A stretch of DNA of 64,000 nucleotides from Lichenicoccus sp964247695 (GTDB lineage Bacteria; Pseudomonadota; Alphaproteobacteria; Acetobacterales; Acetobacteraceae): positions 89,185 to 153,184 of the forward strand of contig CAXTVI010000002.1 of the NCBI GenBank assembly GCA_964247695.1. The letters run 5' to 3'. Under the pieces are notes generated by a model, which ran no database searches, was not told where the DNA came from, and saw only the letters and a program-made list of their open reading frames with translations. The first letter of the stretch is position 1. Each line of letters begins with the position of its first letter. Positions 1 through 9,510 of this stretch are shown piece by piece. Both the position numbers and the translations under genes were made by a program.

Positions 1-1
1 G

Positions 2-697
2 CAGGTCATGGCGCTCGGCATCGACGAGTCGGCGAACGCGGTCCTGGCCGAGGCGGCCGCCGAGAGCGGCCTCGCGATCACGACGCGGTTCGCCGACGTG
101 GCCGCAGCCGCCGACGTCGAGGCGGCCATCGAGGAGGTCGTCGGCCGCTTGGGTGGCCTCGACATCATCGTCAACGCCGCCGCGGTCCATCCCTACGGCG
201 ATGCGGTGCAGACCCCGCCCGCGATCTTCGCCCGCTGCATGGCGGTCAATGTCGGCTCGATGCACCTCACCGCGCATTTCGGCGTCCCGGCGATGCGCAG
301 GCGCGGTGGCGGCGTCATCGTCACCCTCTCCAGCGTGCAGGGCTTCGCCTGCCAGGCGGGGGTTGCCGCCTACGTCGCCTCGAAGGGCGCCATCCATGCG
401 CTCACCCGGGCGATGGCCGTGGATTTCGCAGCGGACGGCATCCGGGTGGTTTCAATCAGCCCCGGTTCGGTACGCACCCCGATCCTCGAGGCCTCCGCGC
501 GCGCCTTCGACGGCGACGGGGCGGACATCGAGAGCGCCTTTGCGCGCTTCGGGCTGGCGCACCCGCTCGGCCGCATCGGCGAGCCGGAGGAGGTGGCCGA
601 GCTCGTCGCCTTCCTGGCGTCCGACCGCGCGTCGTTCATCACCGGGTCCGACCACAGGATCGACGGCGGCCTCACCGCGGGCCTCGGCGTGCGTTAG
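2..697 (+). CDS. SDR-family oxidoreductase, 5' truncated by window edge
   Basis: NAD(P)-dependent short-chain dehydrogenase, probably acting on a sugar, polyol or hydroxy acid. The visible part starts inside the second Rossmann strand: the frame is open to the window edge and the N-terminal TGxxxGIG cofactor motif lies outside. Seen are the NAAA motif (family NNAG), the catalytic Ser in LSSVQG, the YVASK active-site Tyr/Lys, and the PG-x-V-xT and TG-x-DxxIDGG C-terminal motifs. It is followed by a DeoR regulator and glpD in the same orientation, which suggests a polyol or sugar context, but an assembly gap lies between them, so operon membership is uncertain. The substrate cannot be told. Confidence 0.85.
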   Translation, partial: QVMALGIDESANAVLAEAAAESGLAITTRFADVAAAADVEAAIEEVVGRLGGLDIIVNAAAVHPYGDAVQTPPAIFARCMAVNVGSMHLTAHFGVPAMRRRGGGVIVTLSSVQGFACQAGVAAYVASKGAIHALTRAMAVDFAADGIRVVSISPGSVRTPILEASARAFDGDGADIESAFARFGLAHPLGRIGEPEEVAELVAFLASDRASFITGSDHRIDGGLTAGLGVR

Positions 698-1042
698 CCA
701 CCCTCCCGATACCAGGACCGGCGTCGCATCCAGCGCAGGGCGAACCGTCCGCGCCGGGGCTTTGAACGAGTATGGCTTGCCCGGATAGTGCAGCCGGAGC
801 TCCAGCCTGCCGTCCGGACCGGGCCCCTCGGTGCTGTAGCCGGTGGTGAAGAACATGCTGATCCAGCATGCTCGAACCGCTCGAACTCTGGCTTGCCGAG
901 ACCGGCACCGTCGTTCGCGCGCCGCGACCCTTCAAGCCGGTGCAGAGCGACCGGACGTCCTGGGCGCATTGCCCTGACATCCTGTGCGAGAGGAAGGAAT
1001 GGTGTCGCCTTGCCGGCGGGGCGATGGGTAGACTCCGGCGCA
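698..1042. other. Region without a confident gene, upstream of assembly gap
   Basis: About 345 bases between the SDR stop and the duplicated gap flank. No frame here shows convincing family motifs. On the minus strand about 50 codons ending near 700 and starting at an ATG at 856 read like protein (for example the run HYPGKPYSFKAP), then continue antisense into the SDR gene; they could be a decayed gene end, but I do not recognise the family. A promoter for the DeoR gene is expected here but not identified. Confidence 0.4.
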
Positions 1043-1097
1043 ACGCCGATCGGAGCCGACGACACATGGATGAGCGAGTGCTTCGCGGGGATGAGCG
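1043..1097 (+). repeat. 55-bp direct repeat, left copy (flanks assembly gap)
   Basis: Positions 1043-1097 are identical to 1198-1252, the bases just after the N run. The repeat contains the ATG and the first 21-bp unit of the DeoR-type gene. An exact copy ending exactly at the gap is what unmerged contig ends look like, so this is probably the same DNA written twice rather than a true biological repeat. Confidence 0.9.
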
Positions 1098-1197
1098 NNN
1101 NNNNNNNNNNNNNNNNNNNNNNNNNNNNNNNNNNNNNNNNNNNNNNNNNNNNNNNNNNNNNNNNNNNNNNNNNNNNNNNNNNNNNNNNNNNNNNNNN
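1098..1197. other. Assembly gap, 100 N
   Basis: Exactly 100 undetermined bases, the conventional length for a gap of unknown size. Both sides carry the same 55 bases, ending and starting at the same point of a short tandem repeat, so the gap was most likely caused by the repeat and may have zero or negative true length. Confidence 0.97.
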
Positions 1198-1220
1198 ACG
1201 CCGATCGGAGCCGACGACAC

Positions 1221-2075
<855 letters not shown>

Positions 2076-2090
2076 GCGTAATGGCGCTCG

Positions 2091-2120
2091 TTGCGTTCGC
2101 TTGCACGCTCCGTTCGTTCG
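2091..2120 (+). promoter_or_regulatory. Possible GlpR/DeoR operator (TTCG-rich) before glpD
   Basis: The 93-bp spacer between the regulator and glpD holds repeated TTCG steps (TTGCGTTCGC at 2091-2100 and CGTTCGTTCG at 2111-2120). Many DeoR/GlpR regulators bind sites with directly repeated TTCG cores, so this is a reasonable but unproven operator candidate. Confidence 0.3.
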
Positions 2121-2168
2121 TGAAAAGCTTATAGACGAAGAACTGCGCAGGCTGCGCATGCGGGGATT

Positions 2169-3749
2169 GTGTTGGACCAGCCGGCGCTTCGCTCGTCCGG
2201 GGACCAGGTCTATGACGTCGTCATCATCGGCGGCGGCATCAACGGGTGCGGCATCGCGCGCGACGCGGCCGGGCGCGGCTGGCGCGTGCTCCTCTGCGAA
2301 CAGAACGACCTCGCCTCAGGCACGTCGAGCGCGTCCACCAAGCTGATCCATGGCGGCCTGCGCTATCTTGAGCATTACGAGTTCCGCCTGGTGCGCGAGG
2401 CGCTGCTCGAGCGCGAGACGCTGTGGGCAATCGCGCCGCACATCGTCTGGCCGCTGCGGTTCGTGCTGCCGTACCACCGCAAGCTGCGGCCGCGCTGGCT
2501 GCTGCGCCTCGGCCTGTTCCTGTACGACCATATCGGCGGCCGCAAGCGCCTGCCGCCGACCCGTTCGGTCGATCTCGCGACCGATCCGACCGGCGTGCCG
2601 CTGAAGCCGGAATTCCGGCGCGGCTTCGAATATTCCGATTGCTGGGTCGAGGATTCCCGCATGGTCGTGCTGAACGCGCGGGCCGCGGAGGAGCTTGGCG
2701 CCACCGTCCTGACCCGTACGCGCTGCCTGTCGGCGGAGCACGGCCAGGGCCTCTGGAACGTCACGATCCGCGACGAGGAGAGCGGCGCGGTTTCGATCGT
2801 GCGCGCGCGGGCGCTGGTCAATGCCGCCGGTCCCTGGGTCGATACGGTCGCCCGCAGCGTCACCCGTACCAACGAGCGCGCGCCGGTGCGGCTGGTGCAG
2901 GGCAGTCACATCGTCGTGCCGCGGCTGTACGAGCATGACGGCTGCTACATCTTCCAGAACGCCGACAAGCGCATCTTCTTCGTGATCCCGTACGAACAGG
3001 ACTTCACCCTGATCGGCACCACGGATCGCGACTATGACGGCGACCCCGGCGACGTGCATGCGACCCAGGACGAGATCGACTATCTGTGCCGGTCCGCCAG
3101 CGAGTACCTGCGCCAGCCGGTGACGCCGGGCGAGGTGGTCTGGACCTATTCCGGGGTGCGGCCGCTTTACGCCGGGGACGGCGAGGATCCGGGGGGTGCC
3201 GCGCAGTCCGCCACCCGGGACTACGTGCTGAAGCTGATCGCCGAGCCGCAGAGCCCGGCGCTGCTGTCGGTCTTCGGCGGCAAGATCACCACCTACCGCC
3301 GACTGGCCGAGGCGGCGCTGGCGCAACTGCAGCCGCACCTGCCGAAGCCCACGGGCCGTGCCGCCGGCTGGACCGCCGGCGTGCCGCTGCCCGGCGGCGA
3401 CTTTCCGCGCGACGGCTACGACGCCGAGGTCGAGCGGGCGGCGGCGCGCTATCCGTTCCTGTCGCGAACCCACCTGAAACGCCTCGTGCGGGCGTACGGG
3501 ACGCGCGTCCACGCGCTGCTCGGCGACGCCACCAGCCTGGACGCGCTCGGCGGCCGCTACGGCGGCGATCTTACCGACGCGGAACTGCGCTACCTCGTCG
3601 CTCGCGAGTGGGTGCGGACCGCGGACGACGCGCTGTGGCGCCGCAGCAAGCTCGGGCTGCGGGTGAGCCGAGACGAGGCCCTCGCCATCGAGCGCGTCGT
3701 CCGGCAGTCGGTCGCGGCGCTACCGGCTGTGTCGGCCGCCGTGCTTTAG
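2169..3749 (+). CDS. glpD: Glycerol-3-phosphate dehydrogenase, FAD-dependent
   Basis: Membrane-associated flavoenzyme oxidising glycerol-3-phosphate to dihydroxyacetone phosphate and feeding electrons to the quinone pool (526 aa, normal for GlpD). It shows the FAD GGGING dinucleotide motif (21-26), the SGTSSASTKLIHGGLRYL signature of the family, the FxNADKRIFF and GTTD motifs of the substrate domain, and a C-terminal DAO_C helical domain. The start is GTG at 2169; a TTG three bases later is the alternative and neither has a strong ribosome site. It lies directly after the DeoR/GlpR-type regulator, which likely controls it. GlpD-like proteins can also act on erythritol phosphate, but nothing here favours that. 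Confidence 0.93.
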   Translation: MLDQPALRSSGDQVYDVVIIGGGINGCGIARDAAGRGWRVLLCEQNDLASGTSSASTKLIHGGLRYLEHYEFRLVREALLERETLWAIAPHIVWPLRFVLPYHRKLRPRWLLRLGLFLYDHIGGRKRLPPTRSVDLATDPTGVPLKPEFRRGFEYSDCWVEDSRMVVLNARAAEELGATVLTRTRCLSAEHGQGLWNVTIRDEESGAVSIVRARALVNAAGPWVDTVARSVTRTNERAPVRLVQGSHIVVPRLYEHDGCYIFQNADKRIFFVIPYEQDFTLIGTTDRDYDGDPGDVHATQDEIDYLCRSASEYLRQPVTPGEVVWTYSGVRPLYAGDGEDPGGAAQSATRDYVLKLIAEPQSPALLSVFGGKITTYRRLAEAALAQLQPHLPKPTGRAAGWTAGVPLPGGDFPRDGYDAEVERAAARYPFLSRTHLKRLVRAYGTRVHALLGDATSLDALGGRYGGDLTDAELRYLVAREWVRTADDALWRRSKLGLRVSRDEALAIERVVRQSVAALPAVSAAVL

Positions 3750-3862
3750 CCCTGCGGTTCGACCTGCCCGGAGTTCGATTGCGGCGACCGCGACGGGTTC
3801 TGGTCGTAGTGCCGCCGCAATCCGTGGCAATCCTGCAGGCGTTGGATTTGCTGGAGGGTGCG

Positions 3863-4546
3863 ATGGCCTTGAGGCGCATGTGGGGTGGACTGGTGTCCGC
3901 CGTCGGAGTGGCCGTCCTGTCGATGTGCTGGACGGAGGCCGCGCGTGCGGCTCCCGGAGTCCTCGTCGAAGGGCTCAACCTGCGGGCCGGTCCGGATGTG
4001 GACTACCCGGCGATCGCGCAGCTGCCCCCGGGAACCCAGGCGGACATCTTCGGCTGCCTGCCGGGCTGGACGTGGTGCGACATCGCCGTCAACGGCCCCG
4101 GCGGAGGGTTGCGGGGCTGGGCGGCGGGGCCGGGATTGCAGGTCCTCTACAACAACGAGCCCGGCTACCTGCCGCAATACGGCGCCTATCTGGGCCTGCC
4201 GCTGGTCGGCTTCAGCATCGACAATTACTGGGGCCGCTACTACCGCGGCGAGCCCTGGTATGGCTCGGAAGGACGCTGGCGCGGACGCAACTATGGCGGC
4301 GGACCGGCCTGGAACGGGGGTCCGCGAGGTGGCCCACGAGACTATGGCCGCCCCGGCGAAGGACGCGGCGGACCCCCTGCCGGGTATCGTGGCCCGGAGG
4401 CGCATGGACCCGAAGCCATCCAGGGGCGGCCGCAGCAGTTCGGCGGCGGCCAGCCAAGGCAGCCGCAGCGCGCGGCCGGTCCGGAACGGTCGCAGGGTGG
4501 CGCCGCGCATGAAGGTCATGGCGGCCAGGATCGCCGGCCGAACTAG
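3863..4546 (+). CDS. Secreted bacterial SH3-domain protein
   Basis: Exported protein of 227 aa with a signal peptide (about 1-30, ending AARA|APG), one SH3_3-type domain (about 31-95; LNLRAGPDVDYPAIAQLPPG and GWTWCDI fit the family's L-x-V-R-x-GP pattern), a Tyr/Trp-rich middle, and a long Gly/Arg/Pro/Gln-rich low-complexity tail (about 140-227). Such domains often bind cell-wall peptides. The ATG at 3863 was chosen because GGAGGG lies just upstream and a signal peptide follows. Its 3' end overlaps the convergent glycosyltransferase gene by 4 bp. Confidence 0.8.
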   Translation: MALRRMWGGLVSAVGVAVLSMCWTEAARAAPGVLVEGLNLRAGPDVDYPAIAQLPPGTQADIFGCLPGWTWCDIAVNGPGGGLRGWAAGPGLQVLYNNEPGYLPQYGAYLGLPLVGFSIDNYWGRYYRGEPWYGSEGRWRGRNYGGGPAWNGGPRGGPRDYGRPGEGRGGPPAGYRGPEAHGPEAIQGRPQQFGGGQPRQPQRAAGPERSQGGAAHEGHGGQDRRPN

Positions 4547-6240
4547 TTCCCGCTACCCGACTGTCCCGCCCCGGCCTGTGCGATCTCGGCACGACCGCGG
4601 CGGAACATGGTCCAGACCTGGCCCTGGCGGCTGACATGCGCGTCCGGCGCGCCGGCGTCGTACCAGCCGTCGGCCGCCAGGATGCGCCGCGCGTTGCGTA
4701 TCGCGGCCCGGCCGGTATCGTCGGCCAGGACGACCATGAAGATGGTGTGCCGGTCGCGCAGCAGCGGCTGGACCTGCGCCGGGGTCGCGTCCTGCCGCAG
4801 CAGCGCCATAGGCCAGTCCGGCGGCGCTTCGTAGGCGTAGTCCACCGTCATGCCGCTGGTATCGGCGGCCTCGGGCAGCAGCACGATCGCGCCGGGCTGC
4901 CAGTGGTGCGCGATCTCCGCCATGGCGCGGCGCGCCGGTTGCTGAAGGTCGGGCGAGGCGAGAAGGCCGATCGTGCCCGCCAGCTCGCCTCCTAGCAGGG
5001 CCACGAGCAGGGCGGCGACAGCGGGCGCGGGCAGCAGGGTCTGCCGGAAGCCCTGCGCCAGCAGGAGCGACAGGAACGGGATGCTGTACAGCATGTAGCG
5101 TGGCTCGGAGGCCTGCCGCTGGAACACCGCGCCCAGGCCGTACAGCACGCAGGGCATCGCCACGGCGCCAAGCGCCAGGATCCAGGTCCGTGGATCGCGC
5201 CACCGCCGGATCACCACGGCGACTGCCAGCACCAGGGCGGCCGTGACCAGGAGGGCTAGCCCGGCGCCGACCGCCAGCCGCGCCGCGCCATCGAAGCAGA
5301 GCGGCGTGCCGCCCAGGATCGAGCCGGCGGCATCCTGCAGGACACGACGCAGCATCGGCAGCGGACGGAAAGGCGGGAACTGCCATGTCCGCCGGTCCTG
5401 CACCAGGAAATACGACGCCGACCAGGCGATGCAGGGCAACGGCGCCGCCGCAAGGGCAGCCAGGGCAGCGAAGCGCCGATCACGCAGCAGGACAACGGCG
5501 GCCGCCGCGGCCATCATCACGCCGGGGAACAGCACCAGCATATGGGTGGCGGCGCCGAGCCCGAAGCACAGGCCGGCGATCGCGGCCAGGGCAACCCCGC
5601 GTGCGCCCGTGGTCTGCAGCAGGTGCAGCAAGGCGAGCACGCCGCACAGCAGGAACAGCAGGCCAAGCGGATACATCCGCACGGTGGCACCAGTGTACAC
5701 CATCCCGTAGCACAGGAAGGCCAGGGCCGAGGCCAGTGCCGCGGGAACCCGGCACAGCCGCGCGATCTGCCAGAACACCAGCAGGTTCACCAGCGTGAGC
5801 GCGACGGAGAGGCAGCGCGCGGCCACCAGGCCCGAACCCCAGGCCTGGCGCCAGCACCAGCACAGCATGAACCAGACCGGCGGATGCACGTCGAAGCGCC
5901 GCAGGTTGCCGGGAATGGCGCGCAGCGTGGCGTCCTGCCGGAACCAGGTGGCGATATCCGGACGGGTGAACAGGCCGGCCGGCCAATGCAGGCGCGGCAC
6001 GCCGTCGAGCAGGAGGAAACTGTAGCCTTCGTCGAGCTCGAACGACCGGAAAGATACGGCGCCGGCGAGAAGAGCCAGCAGGAGAACCACTATAGTGACG
6101 GACATCACATTGTTGTGGGACAACGCCACGCCAACAGATCGGAATGCCGCCTGCACAGGCTCTGCGCTTGTTGTGAAAAAAGAGCGGTAATCTGCCGCCT
6201 TCGGTTCGATAGGTTCGCGCGTATTTAACGGACAGTCCAT
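4543..6240 (-). CDS. Membrane glycosyltransferase, GT39/ArnT-like
   Basis: Polytopic inner-membrane protein of about 565 aa resembling dolichyl-phosphate-mannose/ArnT-type glycosyltransferases, which move a sugar from a polyprenyl phosphate carrier to a periplasmic acceptor. Seen: a first membrane segment (about 46-62), an acidic FELDEGYSF loop right after it (DE at 70-71), the HPP motif (119-121) in the first large periplasmic loop, then about ten hydrophobic helices and a soluble C-terminal domain. The frame is open further upstream (to 6390) but that would overlap the next gene; ATGs at 6240 and 6252 are the plausible starts. Acceptor and donor are unknown. Confidence 0.75.
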   Translation of the reverse strand: MDCPLNTREPIEPKAADYRSFFTTSAEPVQAAFRSVGVALSHNNVMSVTIVVLLLALLAGAVSFRSFELDEGYSFLLLDGVPRLHWPAGLFTRPDIATWFRQDATLRAIPGNLRRFDVHPPVWFMLCWCWRQAWGSGLVAARCLSVALTLVNLLVFWQIARLCRVPAALASALAFLCYGMVYTGATVRMYPLGLLFLLCGVLALLHLLQTTGARGVALAAIAGLCFGLGAATHMLVLFPGVMMAAAAAVVLLRDRRFAALAALAAAPLPCIAWSASYFLVQDRRTWQFPPFRPLPMLRRVLQDAAGSILGGTPLCFDGAARLAVGAGLALLVTAALVLAVAVVIRRWRDPRTWILALGAVAMPCVLYGLGAVFQRQASEPRYMLYSIPFLSLLLAQGFRQTLLPAPAVAALLVALLGGELAGTIGLLASPDLQQPARRAMAEIAHHWQPGAIVLLPEAADTSGMTVDYAYEAPPDWPMALLRQDATPAQVQPLLRDRHTIFMVVLADDTGRAAIRNARRILAADGWYDAGAPDAHVSRQGQVWTMFRRGRAEIAQAGAGQSGSGN

Positions 6241-6314
6241 AAAGCTACCCATCTGCAACGACTGTTGTAGATAAGCGTGCGAGGATTGAACGTTACAAGC
6301 AGTTACGACCGCAG

Positions 6315-7307
6315 TCAGCCGGCGGCAAGCAAGGCCTCGGCGGCGGCCGACCCGGATTCGAATGCCGCCTCGACCTTGCCGCCGAGACACCAGTCGCCGC
6401 AGACCGCCAGACCGTCAGCATCCAGGAAGAACGCCCGGTCCGGAGCCGTGTCGTTGCGGGCGTAGCGCCAGCGATGCACCACGGCGTAGACCGGCTTCGT
6501 CATGATGCCGGTCACGCGTGCGAAGGCCGCCTGCAGGGCGACGGAGACCGACACCGGCTCCTGCTCCAGATGCCGCCGAGACCAGCCGGGTCCGGCATGA
6601 CCGACCCAGCAGTCGGGCAGCGCCGCATGACCCGGTCGCGAACTGTCGCGCGCGATCCAGGAAAAAGGCTGTTTCGGCTCCTGCTCGTCGAGCGTCTGGC
6701 GGTCGATGCCGGGCTGGCGTTCGTTGAACCCCAGCATCAGCGCCCAGCACGGGTCCATCACCACCGCGCCGACTACGGGCGCGAACGGATGGCCGAGGGC
6801 CTGCAGCAGTCCCGCCGCCTGCGGCGCTGGCATCGCCAGCACCACGCGCCCGTACGGCCCGGCTTGCTCGCCGCCCTCGGACACCGTGCCCGGGCGGACG
6901 GACGCCGCATCCTCATGCCGCAGGTGCCAGCCGTTGGACTGCCGGCTCAGGAAGGTGACCTGCCGGTGCAGCTGCAGCGTGCCGACGCCGCGCTGCTCGG
7001 CGACGCGTGCAAGGACGGACATGCCCGGAACGCCGACCCAGCGCGGATGCGGCTCGGCCGGGTCCCACGGCGCCACCTGGTCGCCGGCCTGCGACAGGAA
7101 CTCGCGGAACCGCTCGCCGCGCGCGGTAGCGAACTGCGCGCCGTGGTCGAACGTGAACCCGCCGCTGCGGCGGGTGGCGAGGCGGCCGCCCGGCCGGCGC
7201 CCCTTGTCGAACACGGTGACTTGTACGCCGGCCGCGTGCAGCACGTTCGCGCAGGCGAGGCCGGCCATTCCGGCACCGATGATGGCGACTGGGTGTTCAT
7301 GCAGCAT
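6315..7307 (-). CDS. NAD(P)/FAD-dependent oxidoreductase (renalase-like)
   Basis: Flavoprotein of 330 aa in the amine-oxidase/renalase superfamily. The N-terminus has the FAD-binding GAGMAG motif (11-16), the FDKGRRPGGRLATRR motif that binds the FAD pyrophosphate (33-47), and FDHGAQFATAR, a hallmark of this subgroup. The C-terminus ends with the CGDWCLGGKVEAAFESG flavin motif, in which the family usually has GD...VE.A..SG. Start ATG 7307 sits immediately before the FAD motif. The physiological substrate is unknown; renalase-like bacterial proteins repair misfolded dihydronicotinamide isomers, but that is only a family hint. It is upstream of and co-oriented with the glycosyltransferase gene. 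Confidence 0.82.
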   Translation of the reverse strand: MLHEHPVAIIGAGMAGLACANVLHAAGVQVTVFDKGRRPGGRLATRRSGGFTFDHGAQFATARGERFREFLSQAGDQVAPWDPAEPHPRWVGVPGMSVLARVAEQRGVGTLQLHRQVTFLSRQSNGWHLRHEDAASVRPGTVSEGGEQAGPYGRVVLAMPAPQAAGLLQALGHPFAPVVGAVVMDPCWALMLGFNERQPGIDRQTLDEQEPKQPFSWIARDSSRPGHAALPDCWVGHAGPGWSRRHLEQEPVSVSVALQAAFARVTGIMTKPVYAVVHRWRYARNDTAPDRAFFLDADGLAVCGDWCLGGKVEAAFESGSAAAEALLAAG

Positions 7308-7345
7308 GCGTCGGCAACCATCCTGATCCGCCCCCGGTCCTGACG

Positions 7346-7376
7346 GGCCCTCTCCATGCGGGAGCGGGCGAGGGTG
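7346..7376. repeat. Possible REP-like palindromic fragment
   Basis: The spacer between the GNAT and flavoprotein genes contains a CCCTCTCC...GGGAGCGGGCGAGGG arrangement, resembling dispersed palindromes common between genes in alphaproteobacteria. No second copy was seen in this window, so the call rests on appearance only. Confidence 0.3.
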
Positions 7377-7381
7377 CTGCG

Positions 7382-7933
7382 CTAACGCTGGTCGGCGGTC
7401 GGGTTTGTCTTTGCGAGCAGCATCTCGATCGGGTTCCAGAGATAGGCGGTCTGCTGGACCGGCCGGCCGCCGACATGCGTCGTCCCGACGGTTACGGCGC
7501 GGCCGCCGAGGCGCTCGTAGAACCAGCGGCTCGGATTGTCCGACAACACCCAGAGAAACGCCGAACGGCATCCGCGTTCGGCCAGGCGCCGGGCGCCGGC
7601 ATGCATAAGCCGGCGCCCGATCCCGGCCTCGCGCCAGTCATCGAGCACATAGAGCGTGTAGATCTCACCCTCCCCTGGAGTGGAGGCGCGATGCCGCCCG
7701 ACGCTCGCGAAGCCCACAACCTGTTCGTCCGGGCCGGCGACGGCGACGAAGACCCCGCCATGCCGGCGGATCATCGCCTCGTAATAAGCCGCCTGGTAGG
7801 ATTTCGACATCGCCGCCAGGGTCTGGTGCGACAGCAAGGTCGGGTAGGCGCTGCGCCAGGTCGCGACATGCACGGCGCCGATCTCGTCCGCATCCTGCGG
7901 GCGGGCCGGCCTGATGGTGAGATCCGTCTGCAT
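7382..7933 (-). CDS. GNAT-family N-acetyltransferase
   Basis: Predicted acetyl-CoA-dependent N-acetyltransferase of 183 aa. Seen are the N-terminal IRPARPQDADEI strand-helix typical of GNAT proteins, the acetyl-CoA pyrophosphate loop REAGIGRRLM (101-110, pattern R/Q-x-x-G-x-G/A), and FLWVLSDNPSRWFYERLGG, the common motif where the Tyr acts in catalysis. Start ATG 7933. It lies 74 bp upstream of the flavoprotein gene in the same direction. The acceptor (amino acid, antibiotic, protein N-terminus or polyamine) cannot be read from sequence. Confidence 0.85.
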   Translation of the reverse strand: MQTDLTIRPARPQDADEIGAVHVATWRSAYPTLLSHQTLAAMSKSYQAAYYEAMIRRHGGVFVAVAGPDEQVVGFASVGRHRASTPGEGEIYTLYVLDDWREAGIGRRLMHAGARRLAERGCRSAFLWVLSDNPSRWFYERLGGRAVTVGTTHVGGRPVQQTAYLWNPIEMLLAKTNPTADQR

Positions 7934-8112
7934 GTCCGCGCCTTCCCCGCCCGACCTGCCGCCGCGGCATGCCGGTCATACGGCAACGCCGCTCGTGCGT
8001 GGCGCAAGGATTGCCTTATGAGGACGTCCGTCAAGCCGGAAGTCAGGCCGCCGACATCAGTGCGACCGGATGTCAACGTGCCTGATCGCCCGCGACCAGC
8101 CAGGAGAACCAA

Positions 8113-8922
8113 GTGAGAATACGCGCCGGCTACGAGATCAGCTACACCTGTTCCACCGACACGCCGATGATCCTGATGCTGAGCGTGCTGCCCGACCGTG
8201 AGCCGGATCTGCTCTCGTCGCAGAACATGCGGTTCAACCAGCCGGTCGCCACCTGGGACTATCGCGACGGCTTCGGCAACCACTGCACCCGTATGGAGGC
8301 GCCGCCCGGGCCGTTCACCGTGTCGGCCGACTTCGAGATCCTCGATAGCGGGCTGCCCGACCCGGTCGACTGGAGCGCGCGGCAGCACCGGGTCCCGGAG
8401 CTGCCGGACGAGGTGCTGGTCTATCTGCTGGGCAGCCGCTACTGCGATACCGACCGGCTGTCGAACACGGCCTGGGCGCTGTTCGGCCACACCCAGCCCG
8501 GTTGGGCACGGGTGCAGGCGATTGTCGACTACGTGCACAACCACATCACCTTCGGCTACCAGTTCGCCCGATCGACACGCACCGCCTATGAGGGCTTCGA
8601 GGAGCGGGTCGGGGTGTGCCGCGACTTTGCCCACCTCGCGGTGGCGCTGTGCCGCTGCATGAACATCCCGGCGCGCTATTGCACCGGCTACCTGGGCGAT
8701 ATCGGGGTGCCGCTGGTCGATGCGCCGATGGATTTCTCTGCGTGGTTCCAGGTGTACTTGTCCGGGCGCTGGTGGACCTTCGATGCGCGGCACAATGTCC
8801 CGCGCATCGGGCGCATCCTGATGGCCACGGGTCGCGACGCGGCCGACGTCGCGATGGTGACGTCGTTCGGATCGAGCACCCTCAGCGGCTTCACGGTGGT
8901 GACCGAAGAAGTCGCCGGCTAG
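8113..8922 (+). CDS. Transglutaminase-like protease-fold protein
   Basis: COG1305-type cytosolic protein of 269 aa: an N-terminal beta-rich domain (1-100) and a transglutaminase core (about 130-235). The nucleophile Cys169 is in RVGVCRDFAHLA and the acidic residue Asp224 in WTFDARHN. At the position where many members have the catalytic His (HAW), this protein reads DFSAW (Ser209), so canonical triad chemistry is not assured, though this variant may be normal for its subfamily. GTG start at 8113 follows a good AGGAGA site. Stand-alone gene, divergent from the GNAT gene. Confidence 0.85.
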   Translation: MRIRAGYEISYTCSTDTPMILMLSVLPDREPDLLSSQNMRFNQPVATWDYRDGFGNHCTRMEAPPGPFTVSADFEILDSGLPDPVDWSARQHRVPELPDEVLVYLLGSRYCDTDRLSNTAWALFGHTQPGWARVQAIVDYVHNHITFGYQFARSTRTAYEGFEERVGVCRDFAHLAVALCRCMNIPARYCTGYLGDIGVPLVDAPMDFSAWFQVYLSGRWWTFDARHNVPRIGRILMATGRDAADVAMVTSFGSSTLSGFTVVTEEVAG

Positions 8923-9057
8923 AGGTTTCAAACAACAACTCCATCTTATCCGGCCGCCGATAATTGTTGCACGGCGCCCGGAACCGGACGGCGGGGACCT
9001 TGTTCACTGTCCCGTCGACCCCGCGGGGGAAGGCATCACATGATGTAGGATGTGACC

Positions 9058-9510
9058 ATGCCGTCTGCGCCTTCGGACGGAGTTCGACCATCCCTGCTCC
9101 TGCATGATGAAGTCCTTGCAGTGACCCGGCGACAGGTGGCTGGCGATACGGTGCGGGTCGAAACCGTGACCCGCGAGCGCCAGCACCCGGTGGAAGCCAC
9201 TCTCACGCAGGAGCGTGTCGAGATCGAGCATGTTCCGGTTGGTCGCACGATCGATCGTGTTCCGGATATCAGGACCGAAGGCGACGTGACCATAATCCCG
9301 GTCGTCGAGGAGGTGCTGGTCGTCGAGAGACGCCTCGTCCTCAAGGAAGAAATCCACATGCGTCGCGTCCGCGTCAGCGAACGTCACCAGGAGACGGTGA
9401 CGCTTCGTCATCAGGAAGCGATCGTTACCCGATTCCGTCCGGAGCCGGGCCAAGGCGGGTGCGAAGCATCGCCATCACGAGACATTCCCGAGGAAAGATC
9501 CCATGGCTGA
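9058..9510 (+). CDS. DUF2382 (YsnF/AvaK-type) stress protein, short
   Basis: Small protein (150 aa) consisting mainly of one DUF2382 domain, found in bacterial general-stress proteins such as Bacillus YsnF. The family pattern of alternating charged strands is clear: LHDEVLAVTRRQVAG, TVTRERQHPV, EIEHVPVGRTIDRVPDIR, IPVVEEVLVVERRLVLKEE and an RRVRVSERHQETVTLRHQEA repeat. Start ATG 9058 follows AGGA; a GTG two codons earlier is possible. The last 8 bases overlap the next DUF2382 gene, so the two are translationally coupled. Biochemical role is not known for the family. Confidence 0.85.
   Translation: MPSAPSDGVRPSLLLHDEVLAVTRRQVAGDTVRVETVTRERQHPVEATLTQERVEIEHVPVGRTIDRVPDIRTEGDVTIIPVVEEVLVVERRLVLKEEIHMRRVRVSERHQETVTLRHQEAIVTRFRPEPGQGGCEASPSRDIPEERSHG

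Noticed and set aside
452..856. Minus-strand frame with a protein-like first 50 residues
   Set aside because: Not assigned: it continues antisense through the SDR gene and I do not recognise the family; noted only as a possible remnant.
3750..3862. In-frame extension of the SH3-type protein back into glpD
   Set aside because: The open frame extends to 3086, but the ATG at 3863 with GGAGGG and a signal peptide marks the real start.
6241..6390. N-terminal extension of the GT39-like protein to 6390
   Set aside because: It would overlap the flavoprotein gene by 76 bp and adds an Arg-rich leader with no family support.
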